Shown: positions 1 to 7,144, counted from the stretch's first letter. The stretch is 10,900 nt of DNA from Candidatus Altimarinota bacterium (GCA_027053135.1 JALUEA010000083.1:1-10900), one strand, 5' to 3'. Numbers and translations: made by a program. The notes: generated from the letters alone by a model not told the origin.

Positions 1-281
1 CCTTTTTACAAGATAATATAAAAGAAATATCAAGCGTATCAGAATTAAAAGAATATTTTTCGGAAAAAAACAAACATCAAGCGGGATTTGCACTTTGTTA
101 TGCTGATGAAGCGGTAAACGAAGAACGAGAAGAACTCCTCAAAGAACTTAAAATTACAGCTCGATGTATTCCATACAAATATAACCGATATGCAAATAAC
201 GGAAAAGGAAATGATGAATCCAAATGTATTTTTTCAGGAAAAAAAACACATACGAAAATTATATATGCACGAGCATATTAA
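1..281 (+). CDS. proS: Prolyl-tRNA synthetase, C-terminal fragment (archaeal/eukaryal-type ProRS)
   Basis: This is the last 92 codons of a plus-strand gene cut by the left edge of the window; the first full codon begins at base 3 and the stop is TAA. The protein charges tRNA-Pro with proline in the cytoplasm. The fragment matches the C-terminal domain of the archaeal/eukaryal-type ProRS: a GFALCYAD segment, then TARCIPY, then SKCIFSGKK, ending in IIYARAY. The terminal tyrosine is a hallmark of this ProRS type. Family members that bind zinc here usually have two cysteine pairs. This copy keeps single cysteines (FALC, KCIFS) and has Ser where the second Cys of the last pair is expected, so the zinc site looks incomplete. 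Recognition rests on the tail alone; the catalytic domain is outside the window. The gene converges with the minus-strand epimerase and shares its terminator. Confidence 0.85.
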   Translation, partial: FLQDNIKEISSVSELKEYFSEKNKHQAGFALCYADEAVNEEREELLKELKITARCIPYKYNRYANNGKGNDESKCIFSGKKTHTKIIYARAY

Positions 282-295
282 AATATATAGAAAAC

Positions 296-328
296 AAAAA
301 AGCCTCTTCTCTTCAGCAGAGGTTTTTT
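296..328. terminator. Bidirectional intrinsic terminator between proS and the epimerase gene
   Basis: The G+C core stem is CCTCT (303-307) with AGAGG (318-322) around a 10-nt loop. It is extended by a G-T wobble and A-T pairs between the A-run before it (297-301) and the T-run after it (324-328). The T-run serves plus-strand proS, whose stop lies 14 nt before the structure. The A-run becomes a U-run on the minus strand and serves the epimerase gene, whose stop is at 346. Confidence 0.8.
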
Positions 329-345
329 CATATCAAGAAAAAATA

Positions 346-1329
346 CTATCGAAAATCATCACTACTGGTTTTTTTTACTTTTTCAAGTCGTAAATTATCA
401 ACCTGATGTTGTATTCCTTCTTCCAAAGAAACAGTAGGCATAAAACCTAAGACTTTTTGAATCTTCGAAATATCCGCATACTGATCATGAATATACACTT
501 CCTTAATTGGATTTTCTATATACTTCGGTTTAATATTCTTTCCAAATGCTTTATTTAAAGCATCAACAATATCATTCAATGAAGTAGATTTCCCAAGCCC
601 AATATTAAAAACATCTGCACCAAGTTTCTTTTCTGACTCCATAGCTAAGGTAATTCCTTGTACTACATCTTTTACATTTGTAAAATCTCGCGTCTGTGTT
701 CCATCTCCATAAATTACAGGTGGTAAATCTCTTCCTATATCCCATGCAAACTGGGAAATTAAATTTGCATACACACCTTTTGCTTCCTCATTTGGACCAT
801 ATACCGACATAAACCGAAACCCAATAATATCCATTTCAGGATACACTGCATGATAACATGCACTACATTCTTCATACATATGCTTCGTAACGGCATAATG
901 ATTTGGTGGTGTTACCTGCTGTGTTTCAACCAAAGGAAGAGGATTATTCGCATATAACGACGAAGTAGATGCATACAAAAATTTTGTTGCACCATGCTTT
1001 CTTGCCCATTCTACAGTCGTCACAAATGATGAAATAGCATTCGTATACCCCCAAACAAATCCATCACCATTAAACATTGGTTGTGAAGAAGTTCCTGCAA
1101 AATGCACGACGTAATCTACTGTCCCACCAATACAATCTCCTGCTTTATCTAAATCTTCTTGTTTACACGCATCTCCCTCAATAAATTTTATATCAGAATC
1201 TAAATTATCTTTATCCCCCAAAAAAAGATTATCTAATACCACAATATCATATTTATCTTTATGAATATTTGCAAAATTTGAACCAATAAACCCTGCACCT
1301 CCTGTTATTAATATTTTTTTCTTCTTCAT
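346..1329 (-). CDS. NAD-dependent nucleotide-sugar epimerase/dehydratase (extended SDR, UDP-glucose 4-epimerase-like)
   Basis: This 327-residue protein is a full-length extended short-chain dehydrogenase, which interconverts or dehydrates nucleotide sugars using bound NAD. Seen in the sequence: the Rossmann motif TGGAGFIGSN (residues 9-18); acidic D33 in VVLDNL at the end of the second strand, favouring NAD over NADP; HFAG (76-79); the catalytic Ser/Thr region STSSLY (121-126); Y145-A-V-T-K149, the YxxxK catalytic pair; FRFMSVYGP (171-179); and TQTRDF (211-216), the usual substrate-domain motif. The sugar specificity cannot be fixed; UDP-glucose 4-epimerase and heptose-epimerase relatives share these motifs. 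Start is ATG with no Shine-Dalgarno; stop is TAG. It lies 51 nt after the oxidoreductase gene. That gap holds a direct repeat TTGAATatagaTTGAAT followed by TATATATA, which might be promoter elements but sits very close to the start codon. The likely role is supplying an activated sugar to the glycosyltransferases in this window. Confidence 0.88.
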   Translation of the reverse strand: MKKKKILITGGAGFIGSNFANIHKDKYDIVVLDNLFLGDKDNLDSDIKFIEGDACKQEDLDKAGDCIGGTVDYVVHFAGTSSQPMFNGDGFVWGYTNAISSFVTTVEWARKHGATKFLYASTSSLYANNPLPLVETQQVTPPNHYAVTKHMYEECSACYHAVYPEMDIIGFRFMSVYGPNEEAKGVYANLISQFAWDIGRDLPPVIYGDGTQTRDFTNVKDVVQGITLAMESEKKLGADVFNIGLGKSTSLNDIVDALNKAFGKNIKPKYIENPIKEVYIHDQYADISKIQKVLGFMPTVSLEEGIQHQVDNLRLEKVKKTSSDDFR

Positions 1330-1380
1330 AGTATATATATTTTAGTATTCTAAATTCAATCTATATTCAACTCATTATCC

Positions 1381-2157
1381 CTAATACTGCTCTGTTACAA
1401 TATCAGATTTCTCTACCTTTTTTTCCTCCCGAAGGAGTTTTCGTACCTCTTTTACCATTGCGGGATTTCCACAGAGCAAAAAATCAGTATTCGTACACTC
1501 ATCTATTGACAATGCTTCAACCCCTTTTGTAATTCGCCCAGAAATTGCATTTCCTAATGATTGAATATTTTCCTGCGTTTCTCGTGAAATAAATACAATA
1601 TACTCAAAATTTTTATATTTCTCTGCTAATGCTTGAAAATAGTCATGATAACATAAAAACTCTGAATGAGAAACACCATATAATAATTTTGTCTTTGTTA
1701 CAAAACCATCTTCTGCAAGATCTTCACATATTGCACGCATAGGAGCAATTCCAGTCCCGGTTGCACACAATACCGTGTTTTTCTCTGTATGTTTCTTCAT
1801 AAAATGTCCAAATGGACCAACAAATTCCACCCTATCTCCTGTACGCACATTTCCTAAAAATCCAGATCCTATTCCTCTTTTTTCTGACCCAATATTTTCT
1901 CCTGTCTCTGGATCAATATCAAAATACTTTACGACTTTTACACACAAAGTAAACTCTGGTAATGTTTTCGGAGACGACGCAAGAGAATACCCTCTCATTA
2001 CAAATGGTATAGAACTTGTTGTATCAGGATTTGGAAGTTTTAAATTTACAAACTGCCCCGAAACAAACGTCACATCATCATCAACACGAAATGTTATATG
2101 ATGCGTATCTTTCGCAATTACCGTATTCTCAATCACCTCAGCAAAAAATGTTTTCAT
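1381..2157 (-). CDS. FAD/NAD(P)H oxidoreductase of the ferredoxin-NADP reductase family
   Basis: This 258-residue flavoprotein has the two-domain ferredoxin-NADP reductase fold and would move electrons between NAD(P)H and a one-electron carrier such as ferredoxin or flavodoxin. FAD domain (about 1-120): RGYSLAS (55-61) is the RxYS flavin-binding motif, and GSGFLGNVRTGDRVEFVGPFG (from 97) is the conserved turn after it. NAD(P) domain (about 125-258): GTGIAPMR (134-141), LLYGV (158-162) and CGNPAMVKEV (229-238), all family signatures; it ends in EQY. The length is close to the short bacterial Fpr type (about 250). No iron-sulfur domain is fused, and no ferredoxin or partner oxygenase gene lies nearby, so the partner and preference for NADH or NADPH are unknown. 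ATG start without a Shine-Dalgarno; a 10-bp palindrome ATGTATACAT overlaps the start. It begins 20 nt after the PPM-like gene and is probably co-transcribed with it. Stop is TAG. Confidence 0.87.
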   Translation of the reverse strand: MKTFFAEVIENTVIAKDTHHITFRVDDDVTFVSGQFVNLKLPNPDTTSSIPFVMRGYSLASSPKTLPEFTLCVKVVKYFDIDPETGENIGSEKRGIGSGFLGNVRTGDRVEFVGPFGHFMKKHTEKNTVLCATGTGIAPMRAICEDLAEDGFVTKTKLLYGVSHSEFLCYHDYFQALAEKYKNFEYIVFISRETQENIQSLGNAISGRITKGVEALSIDECTNTDFLLCGNPAMVKEVRKLLREEKKVEKSDIVTEQY

Positions 2158-2177
2158 GTATACATAATTAAATTTTT

Positions 2178-4040
2178 CTATCGCATAATAAGTGGTATCT
2201 CATATAATTTTTGCTTTCCACTCACAATAATTCGCTGTGTTTCATTATCAATCGTAATACCAGACAACACTTCATTTTCTACATCAACAACGATTTGTTG
2301 TTTATACACCGCATCATTCGTATTTTTCTTAAATACAAACACTGTTTTTTCTTTAGGCGATAAAAATAATAATAAATCAGAATTAACATCTGTTACGATC
2401 TTTGTAACCGATGAAAAATTTTCTGGCACTTTTTTTAATTCAAATTCTTGCTCCACTCCTTTTAATAATTTCAAGACAACACCATTTTTCTTTAACACAA
2501 AAATATTTCCATCAATTGTTAAGTCTAATGCATCTGATAAATCTGAACCTTTATTATATGCAAATGGTTTTGAATACGTCTCTTGACCTCGTTTATATTT
2601 ATAAATCTGATTATCGTTCGGAGATAATAAATAAATATTTCTATCATAAAACCCAATACTTTGTATATTTGATTTCCAACTCGCAGAATCATCTGTTTTT
2701 GCATATGCAGTTTCTGTTTTAGAAACTTCTAACAAAACACCTCTCTTCGTAAGAAATACCATTTCTTGCTTCTTATCTAACGGAACAGCTGATATCACCT
2801 CTTCTTCATCTTTTAAATGAATAACATTTTCAACATTCTTTCCAATAACCCTATACAAATTTTTTGCACTAAACGAATACATTTCTTTACTAAAAAAGAA
2901 AACTCCTCGTAATATATCATTTGGATTTTTTACAGAAATATCAGCAAATGCATTTCCAGAAATACGAGTTGTATGCGTAATGTCATCTTCCATTTCTATA
3001 ATTTTATTCAAGTACCGTTGACTATCAGCTTGAAATGTAGAATTTTGTAATGCATCTTCTGCTTTTACTTGTATATCTTTCAATCGCACTAATGCTTCGT
3101 CTTCCCTATGATCTTTTATCATAGAATCAGCAATTCCAATCTCTGTATTAATTTCCTGTAATAATTGTTGATACTTTTTGGTATCACCACTTACCCCACT
3201 CGAAAGCATACCAATTGCAGACCATACCAAAAATAAAATTAATATCCCTACTGCTAAAAATAAAATTTCTTGAGGAACTCTTCCATCTATTGAATATTTT
3301 ATATTATGAAAAAAACGAGAAATCGACGACACAAATGGATACTGACTCTCTCGCGACTGTTCCTCTGCATTTTCAGCTAACATCGGTTCTTCAAATGGAA
3401 GAGGAGGCGCTCCATGTGCAACAATACACCCAGACACTCCACCACTTTTTATATCAACAAATTCATGCAATGTTGCAATAATTTCATGAGAATCATTTTC
3501 CGCAATTTCTCGCATCTGTGCATGTGTCACATATTTTAATAATTGTAATGTTGAAAAAATCATTACATCTCCATCTTGTAATTCACCCGATGCAACATTT
3601 AAAAATAATTCATCAGAAATTGTTTCTGCAGAAATTCCATCAGAGACATGCATTACTTTCCCTTTTCGAATAAAATACACTTCTGCATTTCCTAATGTCG
3701 TAAAATGAATTTCATTATCAACAGATAATAAAATAACAAAAGAGTTATTCAATAAAAAATCCTCCGGAAGATGAAGTGTTGTATCTACTTTCTTATTCAA
3801 TTCCCGCATAGCTTTCTCAAACCGTGCGATTGGCGACTCTATACTATTTTCAGCATTTTCAAAAACTTCGTAAAATACCTGTTCACATACTTCATCAAAT
3901 AATTCCTTTCCTCTTTTATCTCCTTCAAAAATAATCCAGACCTTCTCTGTAAATCCTTCAGGAAGAAAAGACCGATGAGACCGAATAACATCACCAAATG
4001 ATGGTCGTGCTTGTATATCCGTATCAAGTGATAAAATCAT
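2178..4040 (-). CDS. Membrane protein with degenerate PPM/PP2C-like domain and extracellular six-blade propeller-like domain
   Basis: A 620-residue protein in three parts. Residues 1-210 resemble a PPM (PP2C) phosphatase: WIIFEGDKRGKELFDE (35-50) aligns with the DGMGG helix, FTTLGNAEVYFIRKGKV (113-129) with the GDSR-type strand pair, LQDGDVMIFST (154-164) with the conserved late strand, and GGVSGCIVAH (200-209) with the terminal metal-binding strand. The metal-ligand Asp positions are largely replaced, so phosphatase activity is doubtful. One membrane helix spans about 258-280; lysine and arginines at 248-254 suggest the N-terminus is inside. Residues 285-355 are charged and helical, probably coiled coil. 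From 360 to 616, six similar hydrophobic strand-turn-strand units start near 387, 427, 469, 513, 556 and 604, as in a beta-propeller. A signalling or sensing role is inference. It sits 60 nt after the DUF4012 gene. ATG start with no nearby Shine-Dalgarno; an AGGAG lies about 50 nt upstream, too far to serve it. Stop is TAG. Confidence 0.7.
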   Translation of the reverse strand: MILSLDTDIQARPSFGDVIRSHRSFLPEGFTEKVWIIFEGDKRGKELFDEVCEQVFYEVFENAENSIESPIARFEKAMRELNKKVDTTLHLPEDFLLNNSFVILLSVDNEIHFTTLGNAEVYFIRKGKVMHVSDGISAETISDELFLNVASGELQDGDVMIFSTLQLLKYVTHAQMREIAENDSHEIIATLHEFVDIKSGGVSGCIVAHGAPPLPFEEPMLAENAEEQSRESQYPFVSSISRFFHNIKYSIDGRVPQEILFLAVGILILFLVWSAIGMLSSGVSGDTKKYQQLLQEINTEIGIADSMIKDHREDEALVRLKDIQVKAEDALQNSTFQADSQRYLNKIIEMEDDITHTTRISGNAFADISVKNPNDILRGVFFFSKEMYSFSAKNLYRVIGKNVENVIHLKDEEEVISAVPLDKKQEMVFLTKRGVLLEVSKTETAYAKTDDSASWKSNIQSIGFYDRNIYLLSPNDNQIYKYKRGQETYSKPFAYNKGSDLSDALDLTIDGNIFVLKKNGVVLKLLKGVEQEFELKKVPENFSSVTKIVTDVNSDLLLFLSPKEKTVFVFKKNTNDAVYKQQIVVDVENEVLSGITIDNETQRIIVSGKQKLYEIPLIMR

Positions 4041-4100
4041 AAATTAATGAAATGAGCTTATAATATGCTTATTTTTACAGAAAACTCCTCTTTTTGCACT

Positions 4101-5801
4101 TTATTTATATTTCGGATATGCTATAACTACATTATACTCATCTGAACTATTTCCAAAAACGTCTGAAAAATTCTTAATCAATACAGTATAAAATGTTCGT
4201 TTATCAGAAGACAATGGTTTATCTAATGTCAGTTCTATAGCCATATTGTCATTCGTAACAGATTGTATTTTCTGTATTTCATGTGTCTTCTTATCCATAA
4301 GAATAACATCAGATACCGATATATTCCGTATTTTTTCCGAAAATTGAAGACGAATTATTTTTCCATTATTTTTATAAATAACATCTTCAAATAATGGTTT
4401 TTGTGTATCTTCCTGCAGAGCAACTTCTATAAAAGAAGGAGTATCTGGAGCAGTAAACAAACAACGAGAAATATTTTCTCTCTGAACACTCTTTGGACAA
4501 TTCGTAAGAGAAACCTGCGAATCTCCAAATGCCTGAAAAACAAATTCTATTGGCATATTTTGCACTCCTGGCTGTGTAAAAATCTCAATTTTTTTTCTCT
4601 CACCAAATTGTACATTTTCTGAATATTCAAATGTAAGCTCCAATGTTACAGAAGAAGACTCATCAACATAAAAGAAAAAATCAAATTCAGAAGTATGAGG
4701 AAACAAAGAAGGGTGCTCTGCTGGATGATGTATATACTGCCGAGAATCTTTAAAACCAATCAATTTTACATTTTCAGGTTTTACAATACGAACATACCCA
4801 AAATACCTATCAGAATGTAAATTTCGAGTTCCATCATGCTCAAAATCAATTTTCATTGTTTCATGTATTTTCCCATTTTCATCAAATGAAAAAATAGATT
4901 TCACTCTTTTTTCAATATATCTATCACCTTTTTTCCCTCCAATATTGGCAAAATTTATTCCCCAAATAATATTTTTTTCATCAAAGGATATTTCTCCTGA
5001 AAGAGCATGTTTCGTAAATATTTCTTGAATATTCGGATACGGAGAATACAATAAAATATGTTGTTGCTTTAATAAACGCTCAAGTGTTATTCCTATATCT
5101 TTCCAGGCAAATACACGCGTAATACATTTTTTAAGAAGCACAAGAGCCAAACTTTTTATTCCACTTTTTCGCTGCTTCCATGCATTTTCATTACTTCTAT
5201 CAAAATGTTTTGCATCTGATTCTAATACAGAAAAAAAATTATTTCCATAAATCATTTTTCCATTCCACTCAACTCCTTCTATTGCATCAATAATTGATTC
5301 AATACTATACATATCTATAGAAATCACAGCAGCAATATTAAGATTTTTATACCGCTTATCGTATGAAAGAAATGCTATAGCATTTTTTGCATTTTGTGTA
5401 TACCGCATATCAAAATTCGTGTCACGAAATACCCAGCCTTGATACCGAGAATCATGAGAAAAATTTTCTTCTATAATATCTGGTGCCAAAATTGGTTTTT
5501 TCGGTGCTTCAATATCATACGAATCATGAAACTCAATAACAAAATGACCATTCTCATCTTTTTTTACCAAAATAAATCCTGTTAAAAATCCAAGAGTTGG
5601 GCGTAATTCACTATTATTATGTAATGTTATTACAATGGCAGTATTTTCATGAAATTCTTCTTGAATATCATTTATTACAGGAACGAAATATAATAAGTGC
5701 GAAAAAGAATATATACCATACCCAAACAATACAATTACAAACGATATAATACCGAGTAAAAAACCTTTCCCTATACTTTTTATAAATGAAACTATTTTCA
5801 T
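4101..5801 (-). CDS. DUF4012 family membrane-anchored surface protein with C-terminal Ig-like domain
   Basis: The protein has 566 residues from the preferred ATG at 5801. An N-terminal membrane helix (about 11-33) follows a Lys-containing stretch, so most of the chain should lie outside the membrane. NNSELRPTLGF (62-72) is the DUF4012 hallmark (usually NNxELRPTGGF; here Leu replaces the first Gly). WVFRDTNFD (123-131) matches the family RD motif. SIDMYSIESIIDAIEGVEW (161-179) resembles the segment ending in ALGGV of LytR-CpsA-Psr (LCP) glycan transferases. The last hundred residues (about 465-562) read as a Big_5-type Ig-like domain, with FEDVIYKNNGKIIRLQFSEK and ending near FSDVFGN. Family members occur in surface-polysaccharide loci of other bacteria, but the biochemical role is unknown. 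A longer reading from TTG at 5813 is possible but less likely, because the GGAG at 5808-5811 sits 6 nt before the ATG. It follows folK by 43 nt. Stop is TAA. Confidence 0.82.
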   Translation of the reverse strand: MKIVSFIKSIGKGFLLGIISFVIVLFGYGIYSFSHLLYFVPVINDIQEEFHENTAIVITLHNNSELRPTLGFLTGFILVKKDENGHFVIEFHDSYDIEAPKKPILAPDIIEENFSHDSRYQGWVFRDTNFDMRYTQNAKNAIAFLSYDKRYKNLNIAAVISIDMYSIESIIDAIEGVEWNGKMIYGNNFFSVLESDAKHFDRSNENAWKQRKSGIKSLALVLLKKCITRVFAWKDIGITLERLLKQQHILLYSPYPNIQEIFTKHALSGEISFDEKNIIWGINFANIGGKKGDRYIEKRVKSIFSFDENGKIHETMKIDFEHDGTRNLHSDRYFGYVRIVKPENVKLIGFKDSRQYIHHPAEHPSLFPHTSEFDFFFYVDESSSVTLELTFEYSENVQFGERKKIEIFTQPGVQNMPIEFVFQAFGDSQVSLTNCPKSVQRENISRCLFTAPDTPSFIEVALQEDTQKPLFEDVIYKNNGKIIRLQFSEKIRNISVSDVILMDKKTHEIQKIQSVTNDNMAIELTLDKPLSSDKRTFYTVLIKNFSDVFGNSSDEYNVVIAYPKYK

Positions 5802-5807
5802 ATAACG

Positions 5808-5811
5808 CTCC
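5808..5811 (-). promoter_or_regulatory. Shine-Dalgarno site fixing the DUF4012 start
   Basis: On the minus strand, GGAG lies 6 nt before the ATG at 5799-5801 (context TTTGGAGCGTTATATG). It decides for the ATG over an in-frame TTG at 5813, which would itself overlap the GGAG. It is the only well-placed Shine-Dalgarno found among the nine starts visible in the window. Confidence 0.7.
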
Positions 5812-5844
5812 AAATAGAAAGAATACTATTTCTAACACAGCCTA

Positions 5845-6357
5845 TCATATATCTCTCGTACAACCTATCGAACAATTAGAATTCCTTATATCAGTAATAT
5901 ACTGTATTAAATCATCTCTCGTGTTTAGAGTATTTGTATTTTGCCTAAAAACTTCTAACAATGGATTATATACAAAGTCTCTTTCAAGAATGTATGGATG
6001 CGGAATTATCAGATCATTCGTTTGTATTTTCTTTTTCCCATACAATAAAATATCAACGTCTAATGTTCTATCATCCCATTTTATCAATCGTGTTCTTTGA
6101 AATTTCTGCTCTAATCGCTGTATTTTTTCTAAAATATGCTGAGGAGAAGCATTTCCAAACTGTTCTTTTTTCGGGACTTGAAAACTACAAACAACATTTA
6201 AAAACTGGTTTTGAGCCACTCCTCCCCATGGATCTGAATACACAAAAGAAGAGACTTTATACCCACTTCCCCATGTTTGAATTTCTAAAAGAGCATCTGT
6301 AATAATCTGTTCTTTATGTCCAAGACTTGATCCTAATCCTAAATAAATTGTTATCAT
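5845..6357 (-). CDS. folK: 2-amino-4-hydroxy-6-hydroxymethyldihydropteridine pyrophosphokinase (HPPK)
   Basis: This 170-residue enzyme moves pyrophosphate from ATP to 6-hydroxymethyl-7,8-dihydropterin, the step before dihydropteroate synthase in folate synthesis. Seen: YLGLGSSLG (5-13); SDPWGGVAQNQFLN (41-54); the HPPK signature KWDDRTLDVDILLYG (93-107), where D100 and D102 correspond to the two Mg-binding aspartates; the basic residues R88 and R90 before it; and IPHPYILERDFVYNPLLE (118-135), with the conserved His and Arg. The ATG at 6357 is chosen because a longer frame from GTG at 6414 would begin inside the rpsB terminator and add 19 hydrophobic residues before the conserved start. A GGAAGGA stretch lies somewhat far upstream (about 12 nt). 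The stop is TGA, the only one in the window, followed at once by in-frame TAG. No other folate gene is adjacent. It must have its own promoter or depend on terminator read-through. Confidence 0.93.
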   Translation of the reverse strand: MITIYLGLGSSLGHKEQIITDALLEIQTWGSGYKVSSFVYSDPWGGVAQNQFLNVVCSFQVPKKEQFGNASPQHILEKIQRLEQKFQRTRLIKWDDRTLDVDILLYGKKKIQTNDLIIPHPYILERDFVYNPLLEVFRQNTNTLNTRDDLIQYITDIRNSNCSIGCTRDI

Positions 6358-6390
6358 ACTGTTCTTTATATTCCTTCCACAAAACAATAT

Positions 6391-6420
6391 AAAAAAACAG
6401 AGAGGAAAAAACACTCTCTG
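6391..6420 (-). terminator. Intrinsic terminator of rpsB
   Basis: On the minus strand the perfect 7-bp stem CAGAGAG/CTCTCTG (6414-6420 with 6398-6404), with a 9-nt loop, is followed by seven T residues (6391-6397). It begins 23 nt after the rpsB stop. It separates rpsB from folK and argues against the GTG start for folK that lies within it. Confidence 0.88.
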
Positions 6421-6443
6421 TTTCTACATACCCCTGTCTCCTT

Positions 6444-7130
6444 TTATTTTTTATACTTTGGATTATTATCTACCGCCTCAAAAACAAATGATAAAATATA
6501 CGCAAGAGATGAAATTGCATCATCGTTTCCTGGAATTAAAGAAGTATAATTATCTGGATCAACATTTGTATCAGCAATTCCAAAAACAGGAATATTTAAC
6601 CGATGAGCTTCACGAATGGCATTTAAATCTCGTTTTCCATCAACAATAAAAATTGCGTCAGGAACCTTGTGAAGATCTCGAATACCATCAAACGCTTCTT
6701 GTAATTTTTCTAATTCTTTTCGAAATTTTGATTGTTCTTTTTTTGTATATTTTTCAAGCTCACCAGTAGTAATCATTGATTCAATATACTTCATTTTCTT
6801 AATTCGCCCTTTTATTGTTTCAAAATTGGTCATCATTCCTCCAATCCATTTATTTACAACAATTGGATACCCTGTTGATTCTCGAAACTCCTCAAACATT
6901 ACTTTCGTTTGTGGTTTTGTTGAAACAAATAAAATTGTTTTTCCTTTTTTTGCCAGTTTTTCTAATTCAAGCAATGTATTTTTTAACCCTTCAGCTGTCT
7001 TATGCAAATCAAAAACATGGACACCATTTGACGATGCATAAATATATTTTTTCATTTTTGGATTCCACCGAGATGTCTTATGTCCAAAATGCACTGCGTT
7101 TTGTGCCAATTCTTCAAGAGATACTAACAT
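6444..7130 (-). CDS. rpsB: 30S ribosomal protein S2
   Basis: The protein has 228 residues, near the usual S2 length of about 230-250. It is part of the small ribosomal subunit and helps load S1 and mRNA in many bacteria. Diagnostic segments are AVHFGHKTSRWNPKM (12-26), KWIGGMMTNF (94-103), the charged helical hairpin at about 120-155, VPDAIFIVD (156-164), and IPVFGIADTNVDPD followed by IPGNDDAISS (180-208). The ATG start has no Shine-Dalgarno close by; the U-rich leader runs right up to it. It has its own promoter and a folded leader upstream and an intrinsic terminator after it, so it appears to be transcribed as a single gene. The usual partner tsf (elongation factor Ts) is not next to it; folK follows instead. 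Stop is TAA. Confidence 0.97.
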   Translation of the reverse strand: MLVSLEELAQNAVHFGHKTSRWNPKMKKYIYASSNGVHVFDLHKTAEGLKNTLLELEKLAKKGKTILFVSTKPQTKVMFEEFRESTGYPIVVNKWIGGMMTNFETIKGRIKKMKYIESMITTGELEKYTKKEQSKFRKELEKLQEAFDGIRDLHKVPDAIFIVDGKRDLNAIREAHRLNIPVFGIADTNVDPDNYTSLIPGNDDAISSLAYILSFVFEAVDNNPKYKK

Positions 7131-7144
7131 AAATAAAAATAAAA

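Noticed and set aside
190..406. Two overlapping plus-strand open frames at the end of proS
   Set aside because: They are out of frame with the recognisable ProRS tail, run through the terminator and show no family features.
2156..2165. Perfect palindrome ATGTATACAT over the oxidoreductase start
   Set aside because: Ten AT-rich bases can easily be palindromic by chance; there is no second copy or promoter to suggest an operator.
1775..2722. Plus-strand open frames of about 100-160 residues opposite the oxidoreductase and PPM-like genes
   Set aside because: They are antisense to genes with clear motifs; their composition is that of a reversed AT-rich coding strand.
4101..5813. Longer DUF4012 reading from TTG at 5813
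   Set aside because: It overlaps the GGAG that is correctly spaced from the ATG at 5801; the four extra residues add nothing.
5816..5837. Small inverted repeat AAATAG/CTATTT between folK and the DUF4012 gene
   Set aside because: It is too weak and lacks a T-run, so it is not a terminator.
5961..6302. A 113-residue plus-strand open frame opposite folK
   Set aside because: It lies wholly within a gene whose HPPK motifs are intact on the minus strand.
5845..6414. Longer folK reading from GTG at 6414 (189 residues)
   Set aside because: The GTG lies inside the rpsB terminator hairpin, the added residues are not HPPK-like, and the ATG at 6357 begins right at the conserved first strand.
6815..7132. 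Plus-strand open frames opposite the start of rpsB
   Set aside because: Antisense to S2, whose sequence is unmistakable.
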